From Verrucomicrobiota bacterium (GTDB lineage Bacteria; Verrucomicrobiota; Lentisphaeria; JABSQK01; JAJFLO01), in the NCBI GenBank assembly GCA_021772635.1, contig JAJFLP010000045.1:1-42144 (forward strand): a stretch of DNA of 42,144 nucleotides, written 5' to 3'. Below the pieces are notes generated by a model. That model saw only the letters and a program-made list of their open reading frames with translations, was not told the DNA's origin and did no database searches. Each line of letters starts with the position of its first letter. The stretch's first letter is position 1. Positions 7,651-16,721 of this stretch are shown one piece after another. The position numbers were made by a program, and so were the translations under genes.

Positions 7651-7806
7651 CAACCTCGAAGCGAAGCGTAGATCCCGCTTACGCGGGAAGCATCCAGTCT
7701 TTCACACACAACGTTAAATATAAAAATAAAAAAGTTCTCACACGGAGACGCAGGGACCACAGGGTTCTTATACTGAAGATAATCAGGTTCTCGTCCGGAT
7801 TACCCG
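7651..7806 (+). repeat. 156-bp direct repeat, copy 2 (right of the RHH/PIN pair)
   Basis: See the copy at 6531-6686: same orientation, two mismatches. It is followed by GTCCCGCATAAGCGAGGATC palindromic sequence that is not shared with copy 1. Confidence 0.95.
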
Positions 7807-8011
7807 TCCCGCATAAGCGAGGATCCCGCTAGTGCGGGAAGCATCTTGCTCCGAGCTCCCCGCTTGTCCCGCCAACGCCTTAGCGACGGCGGATCTCCTT
7901 AGCAACTTAACAACCTACAAAGTCACGTTTCCGTAGGATCACGTGAGCAACCAGATCCTCCCACTAAGCGGGTTCGAAATCTCAAAGACCGCCAAGAAAA
8001 AACTTTGATAT

Positions 8012-8104
8012 TCACCATGAAGAGCATGAACTCTTGAAGGATAAAATTGAAAGATTCTTTGGTGACCAAAGAATCTTCTTCATGTTCTTCCACTCTTCAT
8101 GGTG
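8012..8104 (+). repeat. H element, short form (copy near 8.0 kb)
   Basis: The terminal inverted repeats TCACCATGAAGAGCATGAA and CTTCATGGTG-type enclose a perfect internal hairpin (AAGATTCTTTG, then CAAAGAATCTT). The same short form is at 37348-37431. Confidence 0.85.
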
Positions 8105-8169
8105 GAATATTCTAAATACTCGCTCCTAGCTCCTGCGTCGCTGTCCGAAATCGGTTGAATTTTCGTGCC

Positions 8170-8197
8170 GCCCCTTTACAAGGGGCTAAATTTTTTT
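8170..8197 (+). terminator. Terminator-like hairpin without an obvious gene
   Basis: GCCCCTT (8170-8176) pairs with AAGGGGC (8180-8186) around a 3-base loop and is followed by TAAATTTTTTT. No gene ends just before it, so it may be a relic or close an untranslated transcript. A TATAAT hexamer sits at 8202-8207 without a convincing -35. Confidence 0.5.
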
Positions 8198-8249
8198 ATA
8201 CTATAATTTTGCTTACGGCCGCTCTCCCAAACTTTTTGTCGGGCGCGAG

Positions 8250-8431
8250 TGGCGATCTCTGAGCCTCTGTGGTATATCCCGAAAATTGTACCGCTTGCGG
8301 TGTAAAAAAGTTCTCACTCTGAGACGCAGGGACCACAGGGGTTGCTATACTGACGATAATCCGGACCGAAAATTGTACCGCTTGCGGTATATCTCCGTGA
8401 TCTCTGAGTCTCTGTGTGATATCCCGATATT
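8250..8431 (+). repeat. G/K-type composite repeat
   Basis: Contains GAAAATTGTACCGCTTGCGG twice (about 8281 and 8368), GAGACGCAGGGACCACAGG, a K-type end (TATACTGACGATAATC) and a 71-base stretch (8361-8431) identical to 6721-6791. The leader of the next gene therefore consists largely of repeats. Confidence 0.8.
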
Positions 8432-8473
8432 ACGCGACCCTGAACCATTGAACCCTTAACCCGCGGATCTACT

Positions 8474-11400
8474 ATGAAAAACATGAAAGTATCGTTGATA
8501 CTCTTCTTTCTCTCTCAAATCACCGGATTTGTTCACGCCGTCCCGGAACGCATCGGGTTCCAGGGAAAAATCACGGTCTCGGGATCGAACTTCACCGGCA
8601 ACGGACTGTTTAAGTTCATGATCATCGACGGCTCCGGGAATATCCTCTGGACCAATGACGGGTCGAGTCCGGCGAACGCCACAATCGCACCGACAAACGC
8701 CGTCACCGTTGCCGTTAGTTCCGGAGTATACTCCATAAACCTGGGTGACCAGACGGGGCTTGCGCCACAACTAAACAATATGACTGCGCTACCGAGTTCA
8801 GTGTTCGATACCATGCCGACGTTCCTCCGTATCTGGTTCAACGATGGAACTGCCAACGGCGAATCCCTGATGAGCCCTGACCAACCGATAAATTCAGTTC
8901 CGTACGCCCTGCGTGCCGCCGGTCTGGATACTGACGGAGCAGGAACGATTGTAACCGGATTGAACATTGATACCGGCGGATGCAGCCCCGACAATCAGGC
9001 GAAGTTTGTTACCGCTACCGACCTGAGCGCCGTTTTAGTCGGGGATATATTCGTCGATGAGGCTGGGAATCGCTTCGTTATTACGGGTGTTGATGATACG
9101 GGTGATGTTATCACATTTAGTGGTACTTGTGTTGAAGATGGAACCAACGATGCGGCGGTTGACCGCAACGGATTGATAATCGGGTCCGGCAGCGTTGGAA
9201 TTGGCACGAGCGTACCCGAATACGAGCTTGAGGTTGCCGGGACAATTAAAGCTGATGACGTGATTACATCCGGGACTTTAACGCTTTCGGGAGGCAGCAC
9301 CGATATCACCACCGGTACTGATCAGGATTTGATCATTATCCCGAATGGCAACGGCGCCGTTGGTATCGGAACGGCCAGCCCTGACGTCGAATTGCACCTG
9401 GAGAACACCGGTCACGCGAGAATTATGATTGAATCCGGTACGAACTCATTCGCATCCCTTATTTTCGCGCAAAACGGCGAGCGTCAATGGTATGCGGAAC
9501 TTGACGACGACACGGATGTTTTTCAAATCGCCGAGCAGACAGGGGCGGGCCAGACCACTGCGCGCCTCGTAGTTGAGGCCGGCGGCAACGTCGGCATCGG
9601 CATCGTTGATCCAGTCAGTTTACTTGAAGTGAACCGTAATCAGGACGCACCAACGCAAGTGAATATCAAAAATACGAATGCCGGGTCGAAAACAAGGGCG
9701 GAATTACTCACCGTCACTGACGCTGGAGATGTCGCTTTCGGCATGTATCCCTTGTCGGAATCAAGCGGCGGCGGTTTCGTCTGGAATAACGCGAATACAC
9801 CGTTATATCTAGCGACCAACGATACCCCAAGGGTGACCATTACAGGCTCCGGTTATGTCGGAATCGGGACAGATTCGCCAGTGGCTTCGCTACATGTAGC
9901 AGGGGACGGAGACGTAAATGGAAGAATTGTGATAGAGAATACAAACGCGGGATCTAAGAAAAGCTCTTTAGTATTTCGTAATCCTGACCTTACCAACACC
10001 GAAGGTTGGTATCTCGGAACAGATATTAATGGAAACGGTGGAGATAATTTCTGGATTTGGGGCGGTGGTACTGGCAGCACACGGTTCTTAATCAACGAAT
10101 CGGGTAAAGTTGGAATCGGGACGTCCAGCCCCAATTTCGAGCTGGATGTCGAAGGCGATATCGAATTAGGTACCGGCACCGACGATTTCGCGGCGCTGAA
10201 TATTCTCGGAGATTCACAATGGCAGATCAATGCCCACAGCCAATCCGACGCACTCTATTTTCGTCACAATACCGCTACTTTTCCGACTCTTGATTTTTCG
10301 GATATCTTTCTAACGCTTGCAAGTAGCGGAAATGTCGGTATTGGCACGACGAGTCCGACAAACGGCCACCTTGAGATTGAAGACACCGGCGACTCGGCTT
10401 TGCTATACTTGAACGCTGACGATAACAGCCCTTGGGCAATCCGTTTTAATAATAAGGAGGACGTTCACGAGTGGGGAATGTATAACAAGGACACCCGGTT
10501 CTTCATTTCCGATATCACCAACAATGTCGATGCTCTTGTCCTGGACGGGAGTGCGAGTGGGAATAATCGAATGGTCGGGACGGACGATATACTCAGATTA
10601 TCGTCCGAGTCGGGGGAATCTTCCCTTGTTCTTTCGCCGACCGGCGGGGGCTCGTCGGCGCGCATCTCTGGTTTCGTCGGTAGCGGCGGCGACGACACAC
10701 ACCTGGCCTTCTTCACCGACGGTTCAGAACGTGTACGATTCGATATAAACGGCAACGTCGGTATAGGTGATTCAAGTCCAAACGCGAAACTGGATGTGGA
10801 CGTAGACAACGTGGACAGTTTGACCGGTTTACTTGTTGACGACGTAGATAATGACAATCCGACGTTCGCGATAAGAGCGACTGACGACGATGCCGCTGAC
10901 ATCTTTTGGGTAAAGACGCTGGGGAACGGCGATTCTACGACCGAATTATACGTCGACGGCAATATCACTATCGGGACAACGAATCCTGGCACTGTGCGGG
11001 CGTACATAGATAACGACATGAATGACGACCTTACCGCCCTCGTCGTTGACCAGGGTGACCCCAATACCTCGAAACCCGCCCTTGAGATTTTCAATACCGG
11101 TAGCGGCAAATCATTGATCGTAAAGACAGATGATCTGGTTGTTTCCAGCGGGGGTAACGTCGGGATCGGGACGGCCATACCATCAGCTTCGCTGGACCTC
11201 GTTGGCGACGAACTGACTGTTGCGGCCGCGGGCGATGTTCTCGTCGAATTTAACCAAGTATTACACGGACAAAGCGGTAGCGGCGATTATACGGGAATCA
11301 AGCTGGATATTACCAACACCGCGTCCGGCTTATGGTCCGCGATCAAGCTGATCGATCTTCAATTCGGCGGGACGAGTAAGTTTTCGGTCGATAATGCGGG

Positions 11401-14400
11401 GAACGTTACCGCAATCGCTTTTTCCGGTGACGGTAGCAACCTTACGAATATCGCGGCTTCCGCTATCGCTTCGGGCGCTATAACTACGTCCGAAATTCTC
11501 AACGAAACCATCGTTAATGAAGACGTCTCCACAACCGCGGCCATTGACGGAACTAAAATCTCACCAAATTTCGGATCCCAGGATATCGTTACCACCGGTC
11601 AGATCGGAATCAATACCGCCTCTCCGAACACGGGAGCGATGCTAGACATAAACACGAGTGGTTTGGCCGAGATCATGTTCACCGGTGCAAATAACGCGAA
11701 TATCTACTCAGAAGCGACCAATCTTACCGAAATGTATATCGGTCCTCTCGGCGCTGCGCAGTTGAGTTTTGTAACGGGCGGAACTACGGCTAGTAAGTTA
11801 AGTATAAGGTCCACTGGCGACGTTCACGTCACCAACAACACCGCCAGTACCAGCACGGCTACCGGGGCACTGATTGTTGATGGCGGAATAGGTGTTGGCG
11901 GGAATTCGTTCTTCGGTGGCAACCTTGACTTGAGCAGTGCCAGTGCGGTATCGATTATCCATGCGGGGACCTCGAGCGGAACTACTGACCTTACAATCGA
12001 AAGTACGAATGCCAATGTTCTGATCGAAAGCTCCGTGTTTAATGGCACCGGTTTAACCGTCCCGGGTGCATTAGATGTCCAAATGATTGAGAGCGATGTA
12101 GGCAGTGTTACGATCGAAAGCTCGGTGTTTAATGGCTCGAATCTAACAATCCCGGATACACTGGATGTCCCGATGATCGTGAATGCTGCGGGAAGTGTCA
12201 CAGTTGAAGGTTCGGAGTTTGATGGTAATAACCTGACGGTCATGGGTACATTGAAAGCGTCAATGATCGCCAATGATACGGGAAATACCACGATTGAAGG
12301 ATCGGTGTTTAATGATGATAATTTGACGGTCATGGGAACATTGAAAGCGCCAATGATCGCCAACGATACGGGAAATACCACGATTGAGGGATCGGTATTT
12401 AATGATGATAATCTGACGGTCATGGGTACATTGAAAGCACCAATGATCGACAATGACACGGGAAATACCACGATTGAGGGATCGGTGTTTAATGATGATA
12501 ATTTAACGGTCATGGGGACGCTGAATGCACCCGATATTTCGAATGCTACGGGAAACATTATGGTTGAAGGTTCGGAGTTCGACGGCACTAGCTTAACAGT
12601 TCTGGGGGCTTTTACGGCGCAGAGTATCGACAGCACAGCGATTGGCGCGACGACTCCCTCGACCGGCGTCTTCACTGAATTGGATATCATGAATGGGGGA
12701 ACGACAGTTTTCGGGGTGGAAACCAGTGGCAAGGTTGATATTTCGGGTTCCACCATCACTACCGCCACTGCTAACGATGTCCTGTTGAATCTTGCGCAAA
12801 CGTTGAGTGATACCACCGGCGGCACGGGGACCTATGCCGGTATCAAGCTAGACATTGACACTGCCGGTGGAACTGCTGGTTGGACCACGATCAATCTCAT
12901 CGACCTTCAAGTGGGCGGCGTTAGTAAGTTCTCGGTTGACGACGACGGGAATGTCGCCCTCGCCGGTAGCCTCACCGAAAGCGGGAATAAAACCTTTGGG
13001 GCTGATCTATCGATCGAAGGCAACACGACTATCGGCGATGCCTCCACCGACTCAGTCACTATCAACTCTGAGGCTGTGTCAATTCCGAATGATCTCAATA
13101 TCGATGCCGATACTTTGTTCATTGATGCCACGAACAACCGAGTCGGGATTGGGACATCGACTCCAGACGCCTCCCTTAAGCTGGAAGTTGTCAACACGTC
13201 AGGTACCGCTATACTCGGGATTACGGGTGGAACCGATACCACAGGCAAGGATACGGCGCTTCGCTTCCGCAATGAGCAAACAGACGTCGACTTCTATATC
13301 TCACTCGATTCAACCCTTGGTGACAAGGCGCAATTCACATTGGACGATTCTGTTGGTACTCCCATTGACGCGATGACGTTTGGGCGCGTTTCCGGCGGCA
13401 TTAATGTCGGTATCGGGACTAGTGCTCCGGGGTCACCGCTGGAGGTTGAGAAAGATCAAAATAGAACGAGTCTCGTAGGCACTGCGCAGGGATTGCTGCA
13501 CCTGGACGGTGGTCAACAAGCAAATGACATTACTGCTATTACCATGGCTCAATTCGGCGCCTCGGGTAAGCCGCTTTCAATCGTGGGAACTGAGGTCACC
13601 AATAGTGGGACAAATATGTTTTTCGGGACCTCAAATGTATTTAATTCAGGGGTAACAAACACCGCGATGCTGATTGATCCGGAAGGCGAAGTTGGTATCG
13701 GCACGACAAATCCTTTGTCCCTGCTTCATGTCGCTGGCGACGTCCGTATCACCGGCAGTATTCTGGATACTTCCGGCAATACCGGCACCGCCGGCCAGGT
13801 GCTGTCCAGTACGGCGCCGGGGACGGATTGGATTGATCAGTCAACCCTGATTCTGGACCACGGAACTCTGACCGGTCTGACGGACGACGATCATACGCAG
13901 TACGCATTACTCGCCGGTCGTGCGGGTGGTCAAACCTTCAATGGTGGAACGAACGCGTCGAACGATCTTACCCTTAGGAGTACCTCACATGTCACCAAAG
14001 GCTCTGTCATTCTCGACGACAATACAACCGTAAATGGAACGCTTTCTACCAATACGATCACAGCCACAATGTTGGAAGTCGAAGAATCTCAAACCAGAAC
14101 AAGTCTGACAGGTACTGAAAAAGGCATGATCCATTTGAACGGTCTTTCACCATCCGGAGCTAATTCCAGTCGGATCACTGCCATTACCCTTTCAGAATCT
14201 CTTGCTGCTCCCGATACCCCGGCTTCGATCCTGGGAACCAAGATTACCGATAGCGGGTCGAGTATCTTTTTGGGTACATCCAATGTCTTTGCCTCTGGGA
14301 TAACCAACACCGCCATGCTGATTGATCCGAACGGTAATGTTGGTATTGGGGTAATCGACCCAGACGCCAAACTTGAAATCAACGGGCAGATCAAAATAAC

Positions 14401-14935
14401 CGGCGGCACGCCCGGCGCGAATAAGGTCTTGACCTCGAATTCGAGCGGGTTAGCGACGTGGGAGACTCCGTCGTCTACTAATACCACCGATAACACGCTG
14501 ACTATTGCCGCCGACTCTGACGCGAACGAAGCGAGTTCAGCCCTGCTGTTCACTGTCGATAACAGCGAAAAAATGCGAATCGACGATTCCGGCAAGGTGG
14601 GTATTGGTACAACATCCCCTCAGGGTCCGATCCACGTCCACGACGGGCTGGGCGGTTATTTAATTTGGTCGTACGAACTCCTTGACGGTACAGCCCAAAC
14701 TATTATCCCGGACGGTACTGGAGATGTTCAAAGCGTAATTCAGTTCGAAGGGTTGTGGGTGGCGTCTGACAGCGGTACAAACGGGATCGCTACAACAAAG
14801 CTGGACAAGGGAAGCAGCCTCACGTTCGGATCGGGAGAAGTGCAAATCACCGTCTTAGCGAACGGAAGCGTTACGATTCAAAGAATATCCGGAATGAAGA
14901 CGTACAAGATATTCTTAAAGATAATGTGGATTTAA
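8474..14935 (+). CDS. Giant secreted fibre-like protein with VGIGT repeats
   Basis: 2153 residues, probably a cell-surface or extracellular fibre; its role (adhesion, surface layer) is inferred. Residues 1-22 are a signal peptide (cleavage likely after FVHA). Residues 23-140 form the opening domain usual in this class (RIGFQGKI, FKFMIIDGSGNILW, INSVPYALRA). The rest holds about fifteen copies of a tail-fibre-like motif, VGIGTTSPxxxLxV, spread over the chain, and seven tandem 30-residue units near residues 1184-1384. The end, VTIQRISGMKTYKIFLKIMW, is a plausible natural C-terminus. There is no PEP-CTERM, no T9SS domain and no S74 chaperone peptidase, so the attachment route is unknown. The start follows a repeat-rich leader with no clear ribosome-binding site. 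Confidence 0.8.
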   Translation: MKNMKVSLILFFLSQITGFVHAVPERIGFQGKITVSGSNFTGNGLFKFMIIDGSGNILWTNDGSSPANATIAPTNAVTVAVSSGVYSINLGDQTGLAPQLNNMTALPSSVFDTMPTFLRIWFNDGTANGESLMSPDQPINSVPYALRAAGLDTDGAGTIVTGLNIDTGGCSPDNQAKFVTATDLSAVLVGDIFVDEAGNRFVITGVDDTGDVITFSGTCVEDGTNDAAVDRNGLIIGSGSVGIGTSVPEYELEVAGTIKADDVITSGTLTLSGGSTDITTGTDQDLIIIPNGNGAVGIGTASPDVELHLENTGHARIMIESGTNSFASLIFAQNGERQWYAELDDDTDVFQIAEQTGAGQTTARLVVEAGGNVGIGIVDPVSLLEVNRNQDAPTQVNIKNTNAGSKTRAELLTVTDAGDVAFGMYPLSESSGGGFVWNNANTPLYLATNDTPRVTITGSGYVGIGTDSPVASLHVAGDGDVNGRIVIENTNAGSKKSSLVFRNPDLTNTEGWYLGTDINGNGGDNFWIWGGGTGSTRFLINESGKVGIGTSSPNFELDVEGDIELGTGTDDFAALNILGDSQWQINAHSQSDALYFRHNTATFPTLDFSDIFLTLASSGNVGIGTTSPTNGHLEIEDTGDSALLYLNADDNSPWAIRFNNKEDVHEWGMYNKDTRFFISDITNNVDALVLDGSASGNNRMVGTDDILRLSSESGESSLVLSPTGGGSSARISGFVGSGGDDTHLAFFTDGSERVRFDINGNVGIGDSSPNAKLDVDVDNVDSLTGLLVDDVDNDNPTFAIRATDDDAADIFWVKTLGNGDSTTELYVDGNITIGTTNPGTVRAYIDNDMNDDLTALVVDQGDPNTSKPALEIFNTGSGKSLIVKTDDLVVSSGGNVGIGTAIPSASLDLVGDELTVAAAGDVLVEFNQVLHGQSGSGDYTGIKLDITNTASGLWSAIKLIDLQFGGTSKFSVDNAGNVTAIAFSGDGSNLTNIAASAIASGAITTSEILNETIVNEDVSTTAAIDGTKISPNFGSQDIVTTGQIGINTASPNTGAMLDINTSGLAEIMFTGANNANIYSEATNLTEMYIGPLGAAQLSFVTGGTTASKLSIRSTGDVHVTNNTASTSTATGALIVDGGIGVGGNSFFGGNLDLSSASAVSIIHAGTSSGTTDLTIESTNANVLIESSVFNGTGLTVPGALDVQMIESDVGSVTIESSVFNGSNLTIPDTLDVPMIVNAAGSVTVEGSEFDGNNLTVMGTLKASMIANDTGNTTIEGSVFNDDNLTVMGTLKAPMIANDTGNTTIEGSVFNDDNLTVMGTLKAPMIDNDTGNTTIEGSVFNDDNLTVMGTLNAPDISNATGNIMVEGSEFDGTSLTVLGAFTAQSIDSTAIGATTPSTGVFTELDIMNGGTTVFGVETSGKVDISGSTITTATANDVLLNLAQTLSDTTGGTGTYAGIKLDIDTAGGTAGWTTINLIDLQVGGVSKFSVDDDGNVALAGSLTESGNKTFGADLSIEGNTTIGDASTDSVTINSEAVSIPNDLNIDADTLFIDATNNRVGIGTSTPDASLKLEVVNTSGTAILGITGGTDTTGKDTALRFRNEQTDVDFYISLDSTLGDKAQFTLDDSVGTPIDAMTFGRVSGGINVGIGTSAPGSPLEVEKDQNRTSLVGTAQGLLHLDGGQQANDITAITMAQFGASGKPLSIVGTEVTNSGTNMFFGTSNVFNSGVTNTAMLIDPEGEVGIGTTNPLSLLHVAGDVRITGSILDTSGNTGTAGQVLSSTAPGTDWIDQSTLILDHGTLTGLTDDDHTQYALLAGRAGGQTFNGGTNASNDLTLRSTSHVTKGSVILDDNTTVNGTLSTNTITATMLEVEESQTRTSLTGTEKGMIHLNGLSPSGANSSRITAITLSESLAAPDTPASILGTKITDSGSSIFLGTSNVFASGITNTAMLIDPNGNVGIGVIDPDAKLEINGQIKITGGTPGANKVLTSNSSGLATWETPSSTNTTDNTLTIAADSDANEASSALLFTVDNSEKMRIDDSGKVGIGTTSPQGPIHVHDGLGGYLIWSYELLDGTAQTIIPDGTGDVQSVIQFEGLWVASDSGTNGIATTKLDKGSSLTFGSGEVQITVLANGSVTIQRISGMKTYKIFLKIMWI
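12023..12622 (+). repeat. Seven in-frame 90-bp tandem repeats
   Basis: Units begin at 12023, 12113, 12203, 12293, 12383, 12473 and 12563 (the last partial) and encode IEGSVFNDDNLTVMGTLK plus APMIANDTGNTT or variants. Units 4 and 5 differ at 8 of 90 bases, mostly at synonymous positions. This suggests expansion followed by selection on the protein. Confidence 0.9.
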
Positions 14936-14950
14936 GAGCCTAAAGAGTTT

Positions 14951-14980
14951 AACCGCTGAGGTCGCGAAGAACGCAGAGAT
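14951..14980 (+). repeat. Short intergenic repeat word (AACCGCTGAGGTCGCGAAG type)
   Basis: The sequence AACCGCTGAGGTCGCGAAG followed by AACGCAGAGA resembles amplified words I know from intergenic repeats of other environmental bacteria. Only one copy is in this window. It forms the leader of the ORF6N gene. Confidence 0.35.
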
Positions 14981-14991
14981 TTGGTTTTTAT

Positions 14992-15549
14992 ATGACGAAA
15001 TCAGTAATTCCAATGGAACGAATAGAAAGAGCAATAATTGTCATCCGGAACCAGAAGGTCTTGCTTGATTTCGACTTAGCTGATTTATATGAGGTTACGA
15101 CTGGGAATCTAAATAAGGCAGTCAAACGCAATATTGAGCGTTTCCCCGATGATTTTATGTTTCAACTTACTACGGAAGAGTTTACGAACTTGAAGTTCCA
15201 TTTTGGAATATCAAGATCCTGGGGTGGTAGACGTACCCCACCGCATGCGTTTTCTGAACAAGGGGTCGCGATGCTGTCAAGCGTTTTGAAAAGCACTCGG
15301 GCGGTTCAGGTAAACATCGAGATAATGCGAGCATTCGTTCGGCTCAGACAGTTACTCAGCTCAAACGAAGAATTGGCGGGACAGTTGAATAAACTGGAGG
15401 AGAAATACGATAAGCAATTTCAGGTCGTATTTAGGGCCATCCGAGAATTGATGAAACCACCGAGTTCCAGTAATTATTTTTCTCACCATGAAGAGCATGA
15501 AGAACATGAAGGTAAAGATATAGACAGACTGCTGCAGGTTAGATTTTGA
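14992..15549 (+). CDS. ORF6N domain DNA-binding protein with repeat-derived C-terminus
   Basis: 185 residues. The N-terminal ORF6N domain (about 8-95) shows [20 protein letters not shown], then [17 protein letters not shown] and [10 protein letters not shown]. It is related to phage and poxvirus KilA-N/Bro proteins and probably binds DNA; the physiological role is unknown. A coiled-coil-like helix ([19 protein letters not shown]) spans about 122-150. The last ~21 residues ([18 protein letters not shown]...) and the stop codon are encoded by the left half of an H element, so the original C-terminus has been replaced or extended. An internal ATG (MERIERA, 15013) is an alternative start. ORF6N genes are frequent on mobile DNA, which fits the setting. 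Confidence 0.85.
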   Translation: MTKSVIPMERIERAIIVIRNQKVLLDFDLADLYEVTTGNLNKAVKRNIERFPDDFMFQLTTEEFTNLKFHFGISRSWGGRRTPPHAFSEQGVAMLSSVLKSTRAVQVNIEIMRAFVRLRQLLSSNEELAGQLNKLEEKYDKQFQVVFRAIRELMKPPSSSNYFSHHEEHEEHEGKDIDRLLQVRF

Positions 15550-15701
15550 TTCGTTGAAACGAATTTTAATCCGGTATGCGTCGCATCCACAAACGTCATA
15601 TGTTTGATGATGAGTCGCAAATCCTGATTAGATAATCTTTCTAATTCCGAAAGATTTCAAAAATCTTCTTTTCTTCATGACCTTCATGCTCTTCATGGTG
15701 A
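15483..15701 (+). repeat. H element, long form (copy H1)
   Basis: 219 bp. Left end TCACCATGAAGAGCATGAAG, right end CTTCATGCTCTTCATGGTGA, the exact inverse. The interior has ATTCGTTGAAACGAAT, CAAACGTCATATGTTTG and AATCTTTC..GAAAGATT hairpins. Same orientation as H2, H3 and H5. Confidence 0.95.
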
Positions 15702-15719
15702 ACCGAAAGAATTATTATC

Positions 15720-16091
15720 ATGGAATTTTCAGAGTTATCGAATCGGGTTATCGGTTGCTGTATCGAGGTTCACAAGGAGCTTGGACCGGGTCTACTGGAA
15801 TCAACATACGAACAGTGTTTGGCTCACGAGCTGAAACTCAACGATATCGCCTTCGCTCTTCAAAAGTCCATGCCAGTTGTCTACAAAGAGGTTAAACTTG
15901 ACTGCGGATACAGAATCGACCTGCTTATTGAGGACGAAATCTTGATGGAGTTAAAGAGTGTCGAAGCGCTTCTCGGCATCCATGAAGCTCAGTTACTGAC
16001 GTATATGAAGTTATCCAACATTAAGCAAAGATTTCTGATTAATTTCAACGTCAAAAGATTAAAAGACGGACTGAAAAGCTTTGTTCTTTGA
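15720..16091 (+). CDS. GxxExxY family protein
   Basis: 123 residues. The family motif is GLLESTY within HKELGPGLLESTYEQCLAHE. The central strands YRIDLLIEDEILMELKSVE have the D..E.K pattern of PD-(D/E)XK nuclease folds, and a QLLTYMKLSNIKQRFLINF segment follows, as in most family members. The cellular role of the family is not established. The gene fits almost exactly between two H elements, with 18 bases to H1 on the left and 19 to H2 on the right, as if it were cargo. No strong ribosome-binding site precedes the ATG; any promoter must lie in H1 or beyond. Confidence 0.9.
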   Translation: MEFSELSNRVIGCCIEVHKELGPGLLESTYEQCLAHELKLNDIAFALQKSMPVVYKEVKLDCGYRIDLLIEDEILMELKSVEALLGIHEAQLLTYMKLSNIKQRFLINFNVKRLKDGLKSFVL

Positions 16092-16110
16092 AAGGGAAAA
16101 GGGAGATTAC

Positions 16111-16387
16111 TCACCATGAAGGACATGAAGGAAAAGATATAGACAGACTGCCGGAGGTTAGATTTTGATTCGTTGGAACGAATTTTAATCCGGTATGCGT
16201 CACATTCACAAACGTCACATGTTTGATGATGAGTCGCATATCCTGATTAGACAATCTTTCGAACTCCGAAAGATTTAAGAATTCTTTTTTTCTTCATGTA
16301 GTTGTCGTTCGCGTAGCGCTCACTGCCCCGTACGTACGGAGCCCGTCTTTCCCGCCGAGCGGGATCGGCTCATGCTCTTCATGGTGA
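16111..16387 (+). repeat. H element, long form with nested insertion (copy H2)
   Basis: Starts TCACCATGAAGGACATGAAG and ends GCTCTTCATGGTGA. The right arm is split by 72 bases (16299-16370) containing palindromes (CGTACGTACG and CCCGCCGAGCGGG) that are absent from other H copies. Confidence 0.9.
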
Positions 16388-16412
16388 AAACAAGCTGTAG
16401 TCGGTGCCAGTA

Positions 16413-16440
16413 TTGCATCACAATGGGCTCGCCTTATATT
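16413..16440 (+). promoter_or_regulatory. Candidate sigma-70 promoter of the AbrB/PIN pair
   Basis: TTGCAT (16413-16418), 16 bases, then TATATT (16435-16440). It lies just outside the right end of H2 and 33 bases before the antitoxin ATG. Confidence 0.45.
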
Positions 16441-16472
16441 ATGGTATTACCCAAAAGTAAGGAGATAATGCT

Positions 16473-16721
16473 ATGATATCGACTATTACTACGAAGGGGC
16501 AGGTTACGCTGCCGAAGAAGGTCAGAGAAAAATTAAAATTAGAGGCGGGGGATAAACTCGACTTTTTCGTAACCCGGGAAGGCCATATAGAAGCAGTTCC
16601 CGTGAAAGAATCGGCAACTAAGCTTAAAGGGATGCTTCCTCCTGCCAAGGTTAAAAATGTTACTCTGGAACAAATGGAGCAGGGAGTAGCGATGGGAGCG
16701 TCACAGAGTGATCGCGATTGA
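16473..16721 (+). CDS. AbrB/MazE-family antitoxin
   Basis: 82 residues. The swapped-hairpin AbrB domain is at 1-45: MISTITTKGQVTLPKKVREK then LEAGDKLDFFVTREG. The C-terminal tail (MLPPAKVKNVTLEQMEQGVA) is typical of antitoxins paired with PIN toxins. It should bind its own promoter as a dimer and neutralise the downstream toxin. A strong Shine-Dalgarno sequence (AAGGAG, 16459-16464) stands 8 bases before the ATG, unlike most genes here. The toxin GTG start overlaps its last 14 bases. Confidence 0.9.
   Translation: MISTITTKGQVTLPKKVREKLKLEAGDKLDFFVTREGHIEAVPVKESATKLKGMLPPAKVKNVTLEQMEQGVAMGASQSDRD

Noticed and set aside
8170-8473. Non-coding RNA gene between the TATAAT box and the fibre gene
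   Set aside because: The -10 has no fitting -35 and the region is explained by G/K repeats.
11824-12825. 333-codon minus-strand frame opposite the fibre gene
   Set aside because: It is a shadow of the 90-bp repeats and neighbouring low-complexity coding sequence.
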